Shown here piece after piece: positions 52,763 through 61,323 of a DNA stretch of 64,000 nt. Numbering within the stretch: the stretch's first letter is position 1; each line of letters opens with the position of its first letter. The notes below the pieces were generated by a model. The model ran no database searches and had not been told where the DNA came from. It saw only the letters and a list, made by a program, of their open reading frames with translations. This DNA is from Agromyces tardus. GTDB taxonomy: Bacteria; Actinomycetota; Actinomycetes; Actinomycetales; Microbacteriaceae. The DNA is taken from the NCBI RefSeq assembly GCF_003710805.1, contig NZ_RHHB01000005.1, positions 62,001 through 126,000 on the forward strand, in the 5' to 3' direction. The position numbers were made by a program, and so were the translations under genes.

Positions 52763-53374
52763 ATGAGCGCGACACGTACCGCGGTGCGCACCCACTGGGT
52801 CGCGATCCGCGCGATGCTGCTCTTCACGCTGGTGCTCGGCGTCGGGTACACGCTCGTCGTGACCGCCATCGGCCAGCTCGCGTTCCCCGCCCGGGCGAAC
52901 GGCTCCCTGGTCGCGAACGCCGACGGCGACACGGTCGGCTCAGCCCTGATCGGGCAGTCGTTCACGGATGCCGCGGGCGACCCGCTGCCCGAGTGGTTCC
53001 AGCCGCGGCCCTCCGCCGCGGGCGACGGGTACGACGCGGCCGCATCGGGCGCCAGCAATCTCGGGCCCGAGAACCCCGACCTCATCGCCCTCATCGAGGA
53101 GCGCAGGGCCCAGGTCGCCGCGTTCAACGGAGTCTCCCCGCAGGACGTGCCGGCCGACGCCGTCACCGCCTCGGCGTCGGGCCTCGACCCGCACATCAGC
53201 CCCGAGTACGCTCGGCTCCAGGTCGCCCGCGTCGCCGAGGCGCGCGGCCTGCCGGAGGCCGAGGTGCGCGCACTCGTGGAGTCTCGGATCCAGGCACGGG
53301 ACCTCGGTTACCTGGGCGAGCCGACGGTCAACGTGCTGCAGCTGAACCTCGCCCTGGCGGAGCTGGAGGGGTAG
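52763..53374 (+). CDS. kdpC: Potassium-transporting ATPase subunit KdpC
   Basis: 203-residue KdpC with one N-terminal membrane helix (AIRAMLLFTLVLGVGYTLVV), the segment GSALIGQSFTD, WFQPRPSAAG, SGLDPHISPEYA, and the end VNVLQLNLAL. ATG at 52763 after GAAAGGAAA. Confidence 0.94.
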   Translation: MSATRTAVRTHWVAIRAMLLFTLVLGVGYTLVVTAIGQLAFPARANGSLVANADGDTVGSALIGQSFTDAAGDPLPEWFQPRPSAAGDGYDAAASGASNLGPENPDLIALIEERRAQVAAFNGVSPQDVPADAVTASASGLDPHISPEYARLQVARVAEARGLPEAEVRALVESRIQARDLGYLGEPTVNVLQLNLALAELEG

Positions 53375-53377
53375 CGG

Positions 53378-55870
53378 ATGCCACGGGGACGGTTGCGGGT
53401 GCTGCTCGGCGCCGCGCCCGGCGTCGGCAAGACCTACACGATGCTCGAGGAGGGCAAGCGCCTCGCGGGCGAGGGGCACGACGTGGTCGTGGCGTTCGTC
53501 GAGTCCCACGGGCGGGCCGCCACCGCCGCGATGGTCGACGGCCTCGAGGTGGTGCCCCGGCGCACGGAGGTGCACCGCGGCATGGCCCTCGAGGAGATGG
53601 ACGTCGACGCCGTCCTGGCGCGCGCGCCCGAGATCGCCCTGGTCGACGAGCTCGCCCACACCAACGCGCCCGGGTCGCGGCATCCCAAGCGCTGGCAGGA
53701 CGTCGACGACCTGCTCGCCGCCGGCATCGACGTGATCTCCACGGTCAACACGCAGCACATCGAGTCGCTCGGCGACGTGGTGCTGCAGATCACGGGCGTG
53801 CCCCAGCGCGAGACGATCCCCGACGCGGTGCTGCGCGGCGCGGACCAGATCGAGGTGGTCGACCTGGCCCCGCAGGCCCTGCGCGACCGCCTCGCGAGCG
53901 GGCTCGTGTACCCGGCCGAGCGGGTGGACGCGGCGCTCTCGAACTACTTCCGGCTCGGCAACCTCACGGCGCTGCGCGAGATCGCGCTGCTGTGGCTCGC
54001 CGACGAGGTCGAGCAGGCGCTCAAGACCTACCGCGCCGAGCACGGCATCGACCGCAAGTGGGAGGCGCGCGAACGCGTCGTCGTCGCCCTCACCGGTGGT
54101 CCCGAGGGTGAAACCCTGCTGCGCCGCGGCGCACGGATCGCGTCGCGCTCGTCGGGCGGCGACCTCATCGCGGTGCACGTCACGAGTCCCGACGGGCTGC
54201 AGGCGCGGCATCCGGGCGCCCTCGACCGCCAGCGCACGCTCGTCGAGCAACTCGGCGGCACCTTCCACCAGGTCGTCGGCGAGGACGTGCCGCGTGCGCT
54301 CGTCGACTTCGCGAGATCGGTGGACGCCACCCAGCTCGTCCTCGGCGTCAGCCGTCGCTCCAGGCTGGCTGCGGCCTTCACCGGACCCGGCATCGGAGCG
54401 ACCGTCATCCGCGAGTCCGGCGACATCGACGTGCACATCGTCACGCACGCCGCGGCCGGCCGTACCCTCTCGCTGCCCCGGCTCGGCGGCGCGCTGAGCC
54501 GCAACCGGCTCGTCGCGGGCTTCGCCGTCGCGCTGATCGCCGGGCCGCTGCTCAGCTGGCTGCTCGCCACCTTCCGCACGGACTCGTCGATCACGAGCGA
54601 CGTACTCTCGTACCAGCTCCTCGTCATCGTCGTCGCGCTGATCGGCGGCATCTGGCCCGCACTCTTCGCCGCCGTGCTCTCGGGCCTCACGCTCAACTTC
54701 CTCTTCGTCGAGCCCCGCTACACGCTCACGATCAGCGATCCGCGCCAGTTCCTCGCGCTCGTGCTCTACGTCACGAACGCCCTGCTCGTGAGCTACGTCG
54801 TCGATCAGGCCGCACGCCGTACCCGGGTGGCCCAACGCGCGGCCGCCGAGTCGCAGCTGCTGGCGACCATCGCCGGAAGCGTGCTGCGCGGCGAGGACGC
54901 GCTGCAGGCGATGGTGACGCGCACGCGCGAGGCGTTCGGGCTCACCGGAGTGCGCCTCCTCGTCGCCGGCGAGCCCCGGGTGACCGACGGCGAGCCGGCT
55001 GGCGACGAGCGAGTCACGACGGTGCCGGTCGGCGCGGACGCGGTGCTCGAACTGCACGGTCAGGACCTCGCGGCATCCGAGCGGCGACTGCTGCAGGTGA
55101 TCGCCGCACAGATCGAGCAGGCCATCGAGCACGGCGCCCTCGCTCAGGCGGCCGAGGCCGCCGACGAGCTCGCGGAGACCGACCGGCTGCGCTCGGCCCT
55201 GCTGGCCGCTGTCGGCCACGACCTGCGCCGACCCCTCACCTCGGCGTCGGCGGCGGTGAGCGCACTGCGATCCCCCGACCTCGACCTGCCCGCCGCCGAG
55301 CGCGCAGAGCTGCTCGACACCGCGGCCGAGAGCCTCGACTCGCTCGCCGAGCTCGTGACGAACCTGCTCGACGTGAGCCGAGTGCAGGCCGGCGCCCTCG
55401 GCGTCACGCTGGCGCCGACCGACCTCGCCGACGTCGTCCTCCCGGCCCTCGACGAGCTCGGCCTGGGTCCGGGCGCGGTCGAGCTCGACCTGCCCGATGA
55501 CCTGCGGCCTGTGCTCGCCGACGGCGTGCTCCTGCAGCGCGTCGTGGTGAACCTGCTGGCGAACGCCGTGCGCCACAGCCCGGCCGACCAACGGGTTCGC
55601 CTGGCGGCGAGCTCGTTCCGCGACCGGATCGAACTCCGCGTGATCGACCGAGGGCCGGGCATCCCGCCCGAGCGGCGCACCGAGGTGTTCACGCCGTTCC
55701 AGCGCCTCGGCGACACCGACAACGACACCGGCCTGGGCCTCGGACTCGCCCTGTCGAAGGGGTTCATCGAGGGCATGGACGGCACCCTCGAGGCGGACGA
55801 CACCCCGGGCGGCGGCCTCACGATGGTCGTCACCCTGCCCGCCGCGACCATCGAGGAGCACGCGTCGTGA
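53378..55870 (+). CDS. kdpD: Sensor histidine kinase KdpD
   Basis: 830 residues. N-terminal KdpD domain with ATP-binding GAAPGVGKTYTMLEEGKRLA and VDELAHTNAPGSRHPKRW; a universal-stress-type domain; four membrane helices in the middle (around residues 380-480); GAF-like part; then HisKA with VGHDLRRPLTSAS (phosphorylated His) and HATPase_c with NLLANAVRHSP, DRGPGIPP and GLGLGLALSKGF. It responds to low K+ or osmotic signals. Starts 3 bp after kdpC. Confidence 0.95.
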   Translation: MPRGRLRVLLGAAPGVGKTYTMLEEGKRLAGEGHDVVVAFVESHGRAATAAMVDGLEVVPRRTEVHRGMALEEMDVDAVLARAPEIALVDELAHTNAPGSRHPKRWQDVDDLLAAGIDVISTVNTQHIESLGDVVLQITGVPQRETIPDAVLRGADQIEVVDLAPQALRDRLASGLVYPAERVDAALSNYFRLGNLTALREIALLWLADEVEQALKTYRAEHGIDRKWEARERVVVALTGGPEGETLLRRGARIASRSSGGDLIAVHVTSPDGLQARHPGALDRQRTLVEQLGGTFHQVVGEDVPRALVDFARSVDATQLVLGVSRRSRLAAAFTGPGIGATVIRESGDIDVHIVTHAAAGRTLSLPRLGGALSRNRLVAGFAVALIAGPLLSWLLATFRTDSSITSDVLSYQLLVIVVALIGGIWPALFAAVLSGLTLNFLFVEPRYTLTISDPRQFLALVLYVTNALLVSYVVDQAARRTRVAQRAAAESQLLATIAGSVLRGEDALQAMVTRTREAFGLTGVRLLVAGEPRVTDGEPAGDERVTTVPVGADAVLELHGQDLAASERRLLQVIAAQIEQAIEHGALAQAAEAADELAETDRLRSALLAAVGHDLRRPLTSASAAVSALRSPDLDLPAAERAELLDTAAESLDSLAELVTNLLDVSRVQAGALGVTLAPTDLADVVLPALDELGLGPGAVELDLPDDLRPVLADGVLLQRVVVNLLANAVRHSPADQRVRLAASSFRDRIELRVIDRGPGIPPERRTEVFTPFQRLGDTDNDTGLGLGLALSKGFIEGMDGTLEADDTPGGGLTMVVTLPAATIEEHAS

Positions 55871-56556
55871 AGATCCTCATCGCCGACGACGACGAGCAGC
55901 TGCAGCGCGCACTCCGCATCACGCTCAACGCGCGCGGATACGAGGTCATCGCGGCGCGCGACGGGGCCGAGGCCATCGACCGCGCGGCGAACGACCGACC
56001 CGACCTCATCCTCCTCGACCTGGGCATGCCGCAGGTCGAGGGCGTCGACGTGATCCGCGCGGTGCGCGCCTGGTCGCGGGTCCCGATCCTCGTGCTGTCG
56101 GGTCGCACCGACTCTGCCGAGAAGGTCGACGCCCTCGACGCCGGCGCCGACGACTACGTCACCAAGCCGTTCGCGATGGACGAGCTGCTCGCGCGCATCC
56201 GGGCCCGCGCCCGCGCGGCGTCCGGCGACGACGCGGATGCCGCGACCGTCGCGGTCGGCGAGCTCGTCGTCGACCTCGCGGCGAAGACGATCCGCGGGCG
56301 CGGCGACGGCGGCGGGGCGACATCCGTTCGCCTGACCCCCACGGAGTGGCGACTGCTCGAGCTCTTCGTGAAGAACCCGGGGAGGTTGCTCACCCGGCAG
56401 ATGCTGCTCGGCGAGGTGTGGGGTCCGTTCCATGCGAACGACGCCGGCTACCTGCGGCTCTATGTCGCCCAGCTGCGCCGCAAGCTGGAACCCGTGCCGT
56501 CGGAGCCGCGCCACTTCCTCACCGAACCGGGCATGGGCTACCGCTTCGAGCCCTGA
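55867..56556 (+). CDS. kdpE: Response regulator KdpE
   Basis: 229-residue OmpR/PhoB-type regulator: receiver with acidic residues DDD at 7-9, phosphorylated Asp51 (ILLDLGMPQ), Lys near 101 (VTKPF), and C-terminal winged helix (LTPTEWRLLELFV and RLYVAQLRRKLEPV). GTG at 55867 overlaps the kdpD stop as GTGA. Likely acts on the site at 48510. Confidence 0.95.
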   Translation: MKILIADDDEQLQRALRITLNARGYEVIAARDGAEAIDRAANDRPDLILLDLGMPQVEGVDVIRAVRAWSRVPILVLSGRTDSAEKVDALDAGADDYVTKPFAMDELLARIRARARAASGDDADAATVAVGELVVDLAAKTIRGRGDGGGATSVRLTPTEWRLLELFVKNPGRLLTRQMLLGEVWGPFHANDAGYLRLYVAQLRRKLEPVPSEPRHFLTEPGMGYRFEP

Positions 56557-56588
56557 CCGCGTTGCCGGTCGCGCAGCGCGTCTTCCCG

Positions 56589-56750
56589 CCGGTCGAGTAG
56601 CGCGCAGCGCGTATCGAGACCCTCCCCACCGCCGGTCGAGCAGCGCGCGGCGCGTCTCGATACCCTCCCCACCGCCGGTCGAGTAGCGCGCAGCGCGTCT
56701 CGAGACCCTCCCCACCGCCGGTCGAGTAGCGCGCAGCGCGTATCGAGACC
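56589..56750. repeat. REP cluster 13 (between kdpE and proC)
   Basis: Four forward units with core CGCG-CAG-CGCG; converge between kdpE and proC. Confidence 0.9.
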
Positions 56751-56759
56751 CGCACGCCG

Positions 56760-57611
56760 TCAGGCGCCGGCCGCGAGCTCCCGGGCGCGGGCGAGGGCGG
56801 CATCCGTCGCCCGGTCGAAGAGCCCCGCGAGGTCGGCCTCCTGCAGCACCGCGATGGCGCGCTCGGTGGTGCCCTTGGGGCTCGTCACGCGGCGGCGCAA
56901 CTCGGCAGGGTCGACGTCGGATGCCGCGAGCAGCTCGCTCGCGCCCCGGAACGTGCCCTGCACCATGAGCGCGGCCTGCTCGGGCGTGAAGCCCTTGCGC
57001 ACGGCCGTGCGGGTGAGCTCCTCGATGAGCAGGAAGACGTACGCCGGCCCGGAACCCGAGATCGTCGACAGCGCGTCGAGCTGCGACTCGGGCACGACGA
57101 GCACGTCGCCGACGGTCTCGAAGAGTGCCACGGCGAGCGCGAGGTCCGCGTCGCTCGACCGCGTGCCCGCCGAGACTCCCGTGACGGCGCGCCCCACGAC
57201 CGCGGGCGTGTTCGGCATCGAGCGGATGACGGCGACCGACGAGGGCAGCAGCGACTCGAAGGTCGCGACGGTCACGCCGGCCGCGACGGAGACGACGAGG
57301 GTGCCGGGCTCGAGCGCGTCGGCGATCTCGCGGAGCAGGTCGGGCACCATCGCGGGCTTCACCGCGACGACCACGATCTTCGCGCCCACGACGGCACGGC
57401 GGTTGGCCGCGGCATCCGACTCGGTGGCACAGGCCGTGACGCCATCGAGCGCGTCGAGCTCGGCCGCGTTGGCCGCCGAGCGGTTGGTCGCACGGATGCC
57501 GCCGTCGACGACGACCCCCGGCTGCAGCAGCCCCGAGAGGATCGCGCGGGCCATGGACCCGGCCCCGAGGAAGGCGATCGACGGAAGCCGCACGGCCGTT
57601 TCAGCACTCAT
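56760..57611 (-). CDS. proC: Pyrroline-5-carboxylate reductase (ProC)
   Basis: Final step of proline synthesis. 283 residues with FLGAGSMARAILSGLL (NADPH binding), SMPNTPAVVG and SGSGPAYVFLLIE, all family signatures. The start is ATG at 57611, not 57620, because TAGGAT (minus strand) then lies 7 nt upstream. Confidence 0.94.
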   Translation of the reverse strand: MSAETAVRLPSIAFLGAGSMARAILSGLLQPGVVVDGGIRATNRSAANAAELDALDGVTACATESDAAANRRAVVGAKIVVVAVKPAMVPDLLREIADALEPGTLVVSVAAGVTVATFESLLPSSVAVIRSMPNTPAVVGRAVTGVSAGTRSSDADLALAVALFETVGDVLVVPESQLDALSTISGSGPAYVFLLIEELTRTAVRKGFTPEQAALMVQGTFRGASELLAASDVDPAELRRRVTSPKGTTERAIAVLQEADLAGLFDRATDAALARARELAAGA

Positions 57612-57618
57612 GCCGACC

Positions 57619-57628
57619 ATCCTAGGAT
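57619..57628 (-). promoter_or_regulatory. -10 region of proC (ATCCTAGGAT)
   Basis: A perfect 10-bp palindrome holding TAGGAT in the minus direction, 7 nt before the proC ATG. Confidence 0.55.
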
Positions 57629-57674
57629 CGCGGCTCCACAGCCCTCGGCCGGGCGTAACCCGACCCGGGAGGTC

Positions 57675-57684
57675 ATCCTAGGAT
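57675..57684 (+). promoter_or_regulatory. -10 region of the CDF transporter gene (ATCCTAGGAT)
   Basis: Second copy of the same palindrome; TAGGAT (57679-57684) is 7 nt before the ATG at 57692. The two copies lie 56 bp apart between the divergent genes. Confidence 0.55.
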
Positions 57685-57691
57685 TGACCGC

Positions 57692-58654
57692 ATGAGCGCA
57701 TCCGGAGGCACCAAGGCCATCATCGCGGCATTCCTCGCCAATACGGGCATCGCCCTGACGAAGTTCATCGCGTGGTTCTTCTCGGGCTCCGCCTCGATGC
57801 TCGCCGAGGCGGTGCACTCGGTCGCCGACGCCGGCAACCAGCTGCTGCTCATCTTCGGCGGCCGCCAGGCGCGCAAGGAGGCCGACAAGGAGCATCCGTT
57901 CGGCTACGGCCGCGAGCGCTACGTCTACGCCTTCGTCGTCTCGATCATCCTGTTCTCGGTCGGCGGCGTGTTCTCGATCTACGAGGGCATCGACAAGCTG
58001 CAGCACCCGCACGAGCTCGAGGTGTGGTGGCTGCCGATGCTCGTGCTGTCGGTCGCGATCGTGCTCGAGTCGTTCTCGCTGCGCACCGCGGTCAAGGAGT
58101 CGAACCACGTGCGCGGCAAGCTCAGCTGGATCCAGTTCGTGCGGCGCGCGAAGGCCCCCGAACTGCCCGTCGTGCTGCTCGAGGATGTCGCGGCGCTGTT
58201 CGGCCTCGTGTTCGCGTTCATCGGCGTGGGCCTCACGGTCATCACGGGCAACAGCGTGTTCGACGCGATCGGCACCCTCTTCATCGGCACGCTGCTCATC
58301 GTGGTCGCGATCGTGCTCGGCATCGAGACGAAGAGCCTCCTCGTGGGCGAGGGCGCGACCGACGCCGACTACGACAAGATCGTCAAGGCGATCCTCGCCG
58401 GCCCCGAGGCCGACCGCATCATCCACATGAAGACCCTCTACCTCGGCCCCGACGAGCTGCTCGTGGCCGCCAAGGTCGGCTTCCACGCCGACCAGCGCCT
58501 CATCGAGGTGTCCACCGCGGTCAACGTCATCGAGCAGCGGGTTCGCGAGGCGGTGCCGGCGGCGCGCGTGATCTACATCGAGCCCGACGTCTACGTCGAC
58601 CCGAACCTCTCGGCACCGCCCACCGACGCCATCGTCATCAAGGGCCTCGAATGA
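57692..58654 (+). CDS. Cation diffusion facilitator family transporter
   Basis: 320-residue metal-proton antiporter-type membrane protein. The CDF start is AFLANTGIALTKFIAWFFSG, the metal-binding Asp/His segment is SMLAEAVHSVADAGNQLLL, and a C-terminal cytoplasmic domain (IIHMKTLYLGPDELLVAAKV) follows. Metal unknown. Confidence 0.9.
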   Translation: MSASGGTKAIIAAFLANTGIALTKFIAWFFSGSASMLAEAVHSVADAGNQLLLIFGGRQARKEADKEHPFGYGRERYVYAFVVSIILFSVGGVFSIYEGIDKLQHPHELEVWWLPMLVLSVAIVLESFSLRTAVKESNHVRGKLSWIQFVRRAKAPELPVVLLEDVAALFGLVFAFIGVGLTVITGNSVFDAIGTLFIGTLLIVVAIVLGIETKSLLVGEGATDADYDKIVKAILAGPEADRIIHMKTLYLGPDELLVAAKVGFHADQRLIEVSTAVNVIEQRVREAVPAARVIYIEPDVYVDPNLSAPPTDAIVIKGLE

Positions 58655-59487
58655 CGGATGCCGCAGACCCCGCCGGTCGAGTAGGGAGCGGAGCGACCGT
58701 ATCGAGACCCGTCGGCGATCTCGATACGCCTCCTGCGTCGGCTACTCGATCGGCGTTCCCCGCCGGCCGCACCGCACTGATCCTCCGCCACGACTCGGCC
58801 ATCGGGCTCGGCAACCTCGGGCCGGTGCTCGAGGACCACGGGTACGAGCTCGTCACGGTCGACGCCCCGCACGCGGATGTCGCCGCCCTCGACGCGCTCG
58901 CTCCCGACGTCGTGGTGGTGCTCGGCGGCGACGAGGGCGCCTACGAGACCGACACGTACCCGTACCTCGCCGACGAGATCGCGCTGCTGCGGGAACGGAT
59001 CGCAGCGGAGGCGCCCATCTTCGGGGTGTGCCTCGGCGCGCAGCTCCTCGCCGCCGCGCTCGACGCTCCCGTCTACCGCGGCGAGCGCAAGGAGGTCGGC
59101 TGGCTCGGGGTCGACGTCACCGACGCGGGCGCGTCCTCGCCCGTCCGGCACGCCCGCGGCATCCGCTTCGTGCAATGGCACGGCGACACGTTCGACCTGC
59201 CCGAGGGCGTCGAGCGCCTCGCGAGCTCGCCCGCGTACGAGAACCAGGCATTCGCCCGGGGCGACTGGCTGCTCGCGGTGCAGTTCCACCCCGAGGTCAC
59301 GTCCGAGATCCACGAGGACTGGCTGCGCGAGTGGGGCGACGAGCTGCCCGAGTACGGGCTCACGGTGGAGCAGCTGCGCGCCGAACGCGCGACGTGCGGG
59401 CCGCTCGCCGAGACGGCGTCGCGGTCGATCCTCGCCGAATACCTGGAGCGGCTCGAGCAGCGGCGCGCGATCCCGCCGATCGAGTAG
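58651..59487 (+). CDS. Class I glutamine amidotransferase-like protein with repeat-encoded N-terminus
   Basis: 278 residues. GATase1 core with the nucleophile Cys in FGVCLGAQLLAAAL and the His-Glu pair in AVQFHPEVT; resembles GMP synthase-type amidotransferases. The first 35 residues ([19 protein letters not shown] and on) are translated from REP element 14. ATG overlaps the CDF stop as ATGA. Acceptor substrate unknown. The end Pro-Pro-Ile-Glu and TAG come from REP cluster 15. Confidence 0.86.
   Translation: MTDAADPAGRVGSGATVSRPVGDLDTPPASATRSAFPAGRTALILRHDSAIGLGNLGPVLEDHGYELVTVDAPHADVAALDALAPDVVVVLGGDEGAYETDTYPYLADEIALLRERIAAEAPIFGVCLGAQLLAAALDAPVYRGERKEVGWLGVDVTDAGASSPVRHARGIRFVQWHGDTFDLPEGVERLASSPAYENQAFARGDWLLAVQFHPEVTSEIHEDWLREWGDELPEYGLTVEQLRAERATCGPLAETASRSILAEYLERLEQRRAIPPIE
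58673..58755. repeat. REP element 14, inside the amidotransferase gene
   Basis: Forward half with core GGAGC-GGA-GCGACC and inverted half with GATCTCGATACGCC ... GGCTACTCGATCGGCG; both in frame. Confidence 0.87.
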
Positions 59488-59648
59488 CCGACGCAGGAGG
59501 CGTATCGAGATCTCCGACAGGTCTCGATACGCTCGCTCCGCTCGCACTCGACCGACGGGCTCGCCGATCGAGTAGCCGACGCAGGAGGGGTATCGAGATC
59601 TGCGACGGGTCTCGATACGCTCGCTCCGCTCCCTACTCGACCGGCGGG
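59476..59648. repeat. REP cluster 15 (between the amidotransferase and tadA)
   Basis: Mixed forward and inverted units, partly with CCGATCGAG in place of CCGGTCGAG. Supplies the stop codons of both flanking genes, which converge. Confidence 0.88.
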
Positions 59649-60118
59649 GCCGGCCGGCGCAGCGGATCCTCGAAGAAGTCGCGCAGCAGCGTCGACGCGG
59701 CATCCGCCTCGACACCCGCGTAGACCTCGACGCGGTGGTTCAACCGCCGGTCGCGCAGCACGTCGTAGAGCGAGCCCGCAGCGCCGGCCTTCTCGTCCCA
59801 GGCGCCGAACACGACCGTGGGGATGCGCGCGGCGACGATGGCGCCCGCGCACATCACGCACGGCTCGAGCGTGACGACGAGGGTGCAGTCCACGAGGTGG
59901 CGGTCACCGGTGACGCGGGCCGCCTCGCGGATGGCGAGGAGCTCGGCGTGGGCGGTGGGGTCCTCGTGCAGCTCGCGCTCGTTGCGGCCCGTGGCGATGA
60001 CCTCGCCGTCGCGCACGACGACGGCGCCGACCGGCACATCGCCCGTCGAGAGGGCGGCGGATGCCTCGGCGAGCGCGAGCCGCATCCACTCCGCGTGCTC
60101 GGGCAGCTGCACCGGCAT
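59633..60118 (-). CDS. tadA: tRNA adenosine(34) deaminase TadA
   Basis: 161-residue zinc-dependent deaminase converting A34 to inosine in tRNA-Arg. Zinc and catalytic motif [10 protein letters not shown] and [12 protein letters not shown] are complete. ATG 60118 with AGAGG nearby; the upstream extension to 60274 would overlap upp and is rejected. Ends with Pro-Ala-Pro-Pro-Val-Glu and TAG from REP cluster 15. Confidence 0.94.
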   Translation of the reverse strand: MPVQLPEHAEWMRLALAEASAALSTGDVPVGAVVVRDGEVIATGRNERELHEDPTAHAELLAIREAARVTGDRHLVDCTLVVTLEPCVMCAGAIVAARIPTVVFGAWDEKAGAAGSLYDVLRDRRLNHRVEVYAGVEADAASTLLRDFFEDPLRRPAPPVE

Positions 60119-60154
60119 CCTCTGGCCCCTTCTCACTGGCGGAACCCCCGCAAC

Positions 60155-60160
60155 TAGACT
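60155..60160 (+). promoter_or_regulatory. -10 box of upp
   Basis: TAGACT, 7 nt before the ATG at 60168. Confidence 0.55.
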
Positions 60161-60167
60161 CGAGCCT

Positions 60168-60800
60168 ATGCGAGTCCACGTTGCCGACCACCCGCTGATC
60201 ACCCACAAGCTCACGGTGCTGCGCGACGCCCAGACCCCGTCACCGATCTTCCGCGCGCTCGTCGAGGAGATCATGACGCTGCTCGCCTACGAGGGCACGC
60301 GCGGGGTGCGCGTCGAGCCGGTCGACATCATCACGCCGGTCGCGCCCACCACGGGCGTGCGCATCGCCGACCCCAAGCCGCTCATCGTGCCGATCCTGCG
60401 CGCCGGCCTCGGCATGCTCGACGGCATGGTGAAGCTCCTGCCGAGCGCCGAGGTGGGGTTCCTGGGCATGGCCCGCAACGAGGAGACCCTCGAGCCCACG
60501 ACCTACGCCGAGCGCCTGCCCGACGACCTGAGCGACCGGCAGTGCTTCGTGCTCGACCCGATGCTCGCGACGGGCGGGTCGCTCATCGCGGCGATCGAGT
60601 TCCTGCTCGCGCGCGGAGCTACGGACGTCACGGCGATCTGCATCCTCGCGGCCCCTGAGGGCCTCGAGGCCGTCGAGAAGGCGATGTTCGGCCGTGAGGT
60701 CACGGTCGTGCTCGGCGCGGTCGACGAGAAGCTCAACGAGCACGGCTACATCGTGCCCGGACTCGGCGACGCGGGCGACCGCCTCTACGGCACCGTCTGA
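60168..60800 (+). CDS. upp: Uracil phosphoribosyltransferase
   Basis: 210 residues, pyrimidine salvage: uracil plus PRPP gives UMP. PRPP-binding [17 protein letters not shown], and the uracil loop near the C-terminus ([17 protein letters not shown]) are typical of Upp. ATG at 60168 is the start; longer frames are rejected. Confidence 0.96.
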   Translation: MRVHVADHPLITHKLTVLRDAQTPSPIFRALVEEIMTLLAYEGTRGVRVEPVDIITPVAPTTGVRIADPKPLIVPILRAGLGMLDGMVKLLPSAEVGFLGMARNEETLEPTTYAERLPDDLSDRQCFVLDPMLATGGSLIAAIEFLLARGATDVTAICILAAPEGLEAVEKAMFGREVTVVLGAVDEKLNEHGYIVPGLGDAGDRLYGTV

Positions 60801-60813
60801 CTCGCTCGGCTTG

Positions 60814-60842
60814 ACAGCGCCCGCCCACGCGCGGGCGCGTCA
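60814..60842 (+). terminator. Hairpin after upp
   Basis: GAC plus GCGCCCGC (60814-60825) pairs with GCGGGCGC plus GTC (60832-60842): an 11-bp stem with one bulge and a six-base loop. No T-tract follows. Confidence 0.55.
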
Positions 60843-61059
60843 GCGTTCGAAGGATCTTCGGCTCAAGACACGCCGGACCGGGTGCTCTAACGAGAAGATT
60901 CTTGAAATCGGCACTCTATCGCAGAATCTTGCACCGGATGTCTCGTGCTGGTCGATCCTGCCGAGCCGTCGCCGTCACCCGCACCCCGTGCGACGTCACG
61001 GGGCGTCATCCGATCGTCACGAATTGACACATGCCGAATGGTGGGTTTTACTCACTCTC
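60843..61059. other. Intergenic region upstream of the Cys-rich mini-ORF
   Basis: About 220 bp with no gene seen. It is AT-richer in its middle (AAGATTCTTGAAATCGGCAC near 60894) than most of the window, and contains AGAATCTTGC near 60933. Promoter signals may lie here; none is clear. Confidence 0.35.
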
Positions 61060-61161
61060 ATGACTGACACCGCACGCCCCCTGAACGCCCTCGAGGCTCA
61101 GAGGACTGCCGGCATGATGATGCCGGCGCGTGCCCCCATGTGTTGTCGAATGTGCCGCTGA
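61060..61161 (+). CDS. Cys-rich 33-residue mini-ORF (possible leader peptide)
   Basis: ATG at 61060 to TGA at 61161 encodes a peptide ending APMCCRMCR, with three Met in a row in the middle and three Cys at the end. A perfect hairpin (61108-61127) lies inside. In actinobacteria, Cys-rich uORFs upstream of genes can sense cysteine by stalling; here the next gene, 162 bp on, is a winged-helix regulator. Function is inference. Confidence 0.5.
   Translation: MTDTARPLNALEAQRTAGMMMPARAPMCCRMCR
61108..61127 (+). promoter_or_regulatory. Hairpin inside the mini-ORF
   Basis: GCCGGCAT-GATG-ATGCCGGC, a perfect 8-bp stem with a four-base loop, encoding Ala-Gly-Met-Met-Met-Pro-Ala. Candidate attenuator or ribosome-stall-linked structure. 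Confidence 0.5.
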
Positions 61162-61323
61162 CCCGCGCCCCTTCCGCCGAACCGTCAGCCCGATCACATC
61201 CCGATCGGCTCGGTCTCCGCTGAACCTCCGCACCGCAGGGGTTCGCCCGGCCGTCCCGGCCATTCGCTGTCGACCCCGAGGATCGGGGTCCGTCGACGCA
61301 CCCTCAGCACAAGGATTCCCGCC
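61162..61323. other. Interval between mini-ORF and regulator gene
   Basis: 162 bp of probable leader; no clear second gene. AAGGATT (61310-61316) before the ATG of the regulator is a plausible ribosome site. Confidence 0.4.

Noticed and set aside
60843-61059. tRNA gene
   Set aside because: No cloverleaf or CCA-adjacent acceptor stem could be drawn; nor any rRNA or tRNA elsewhere in the window.
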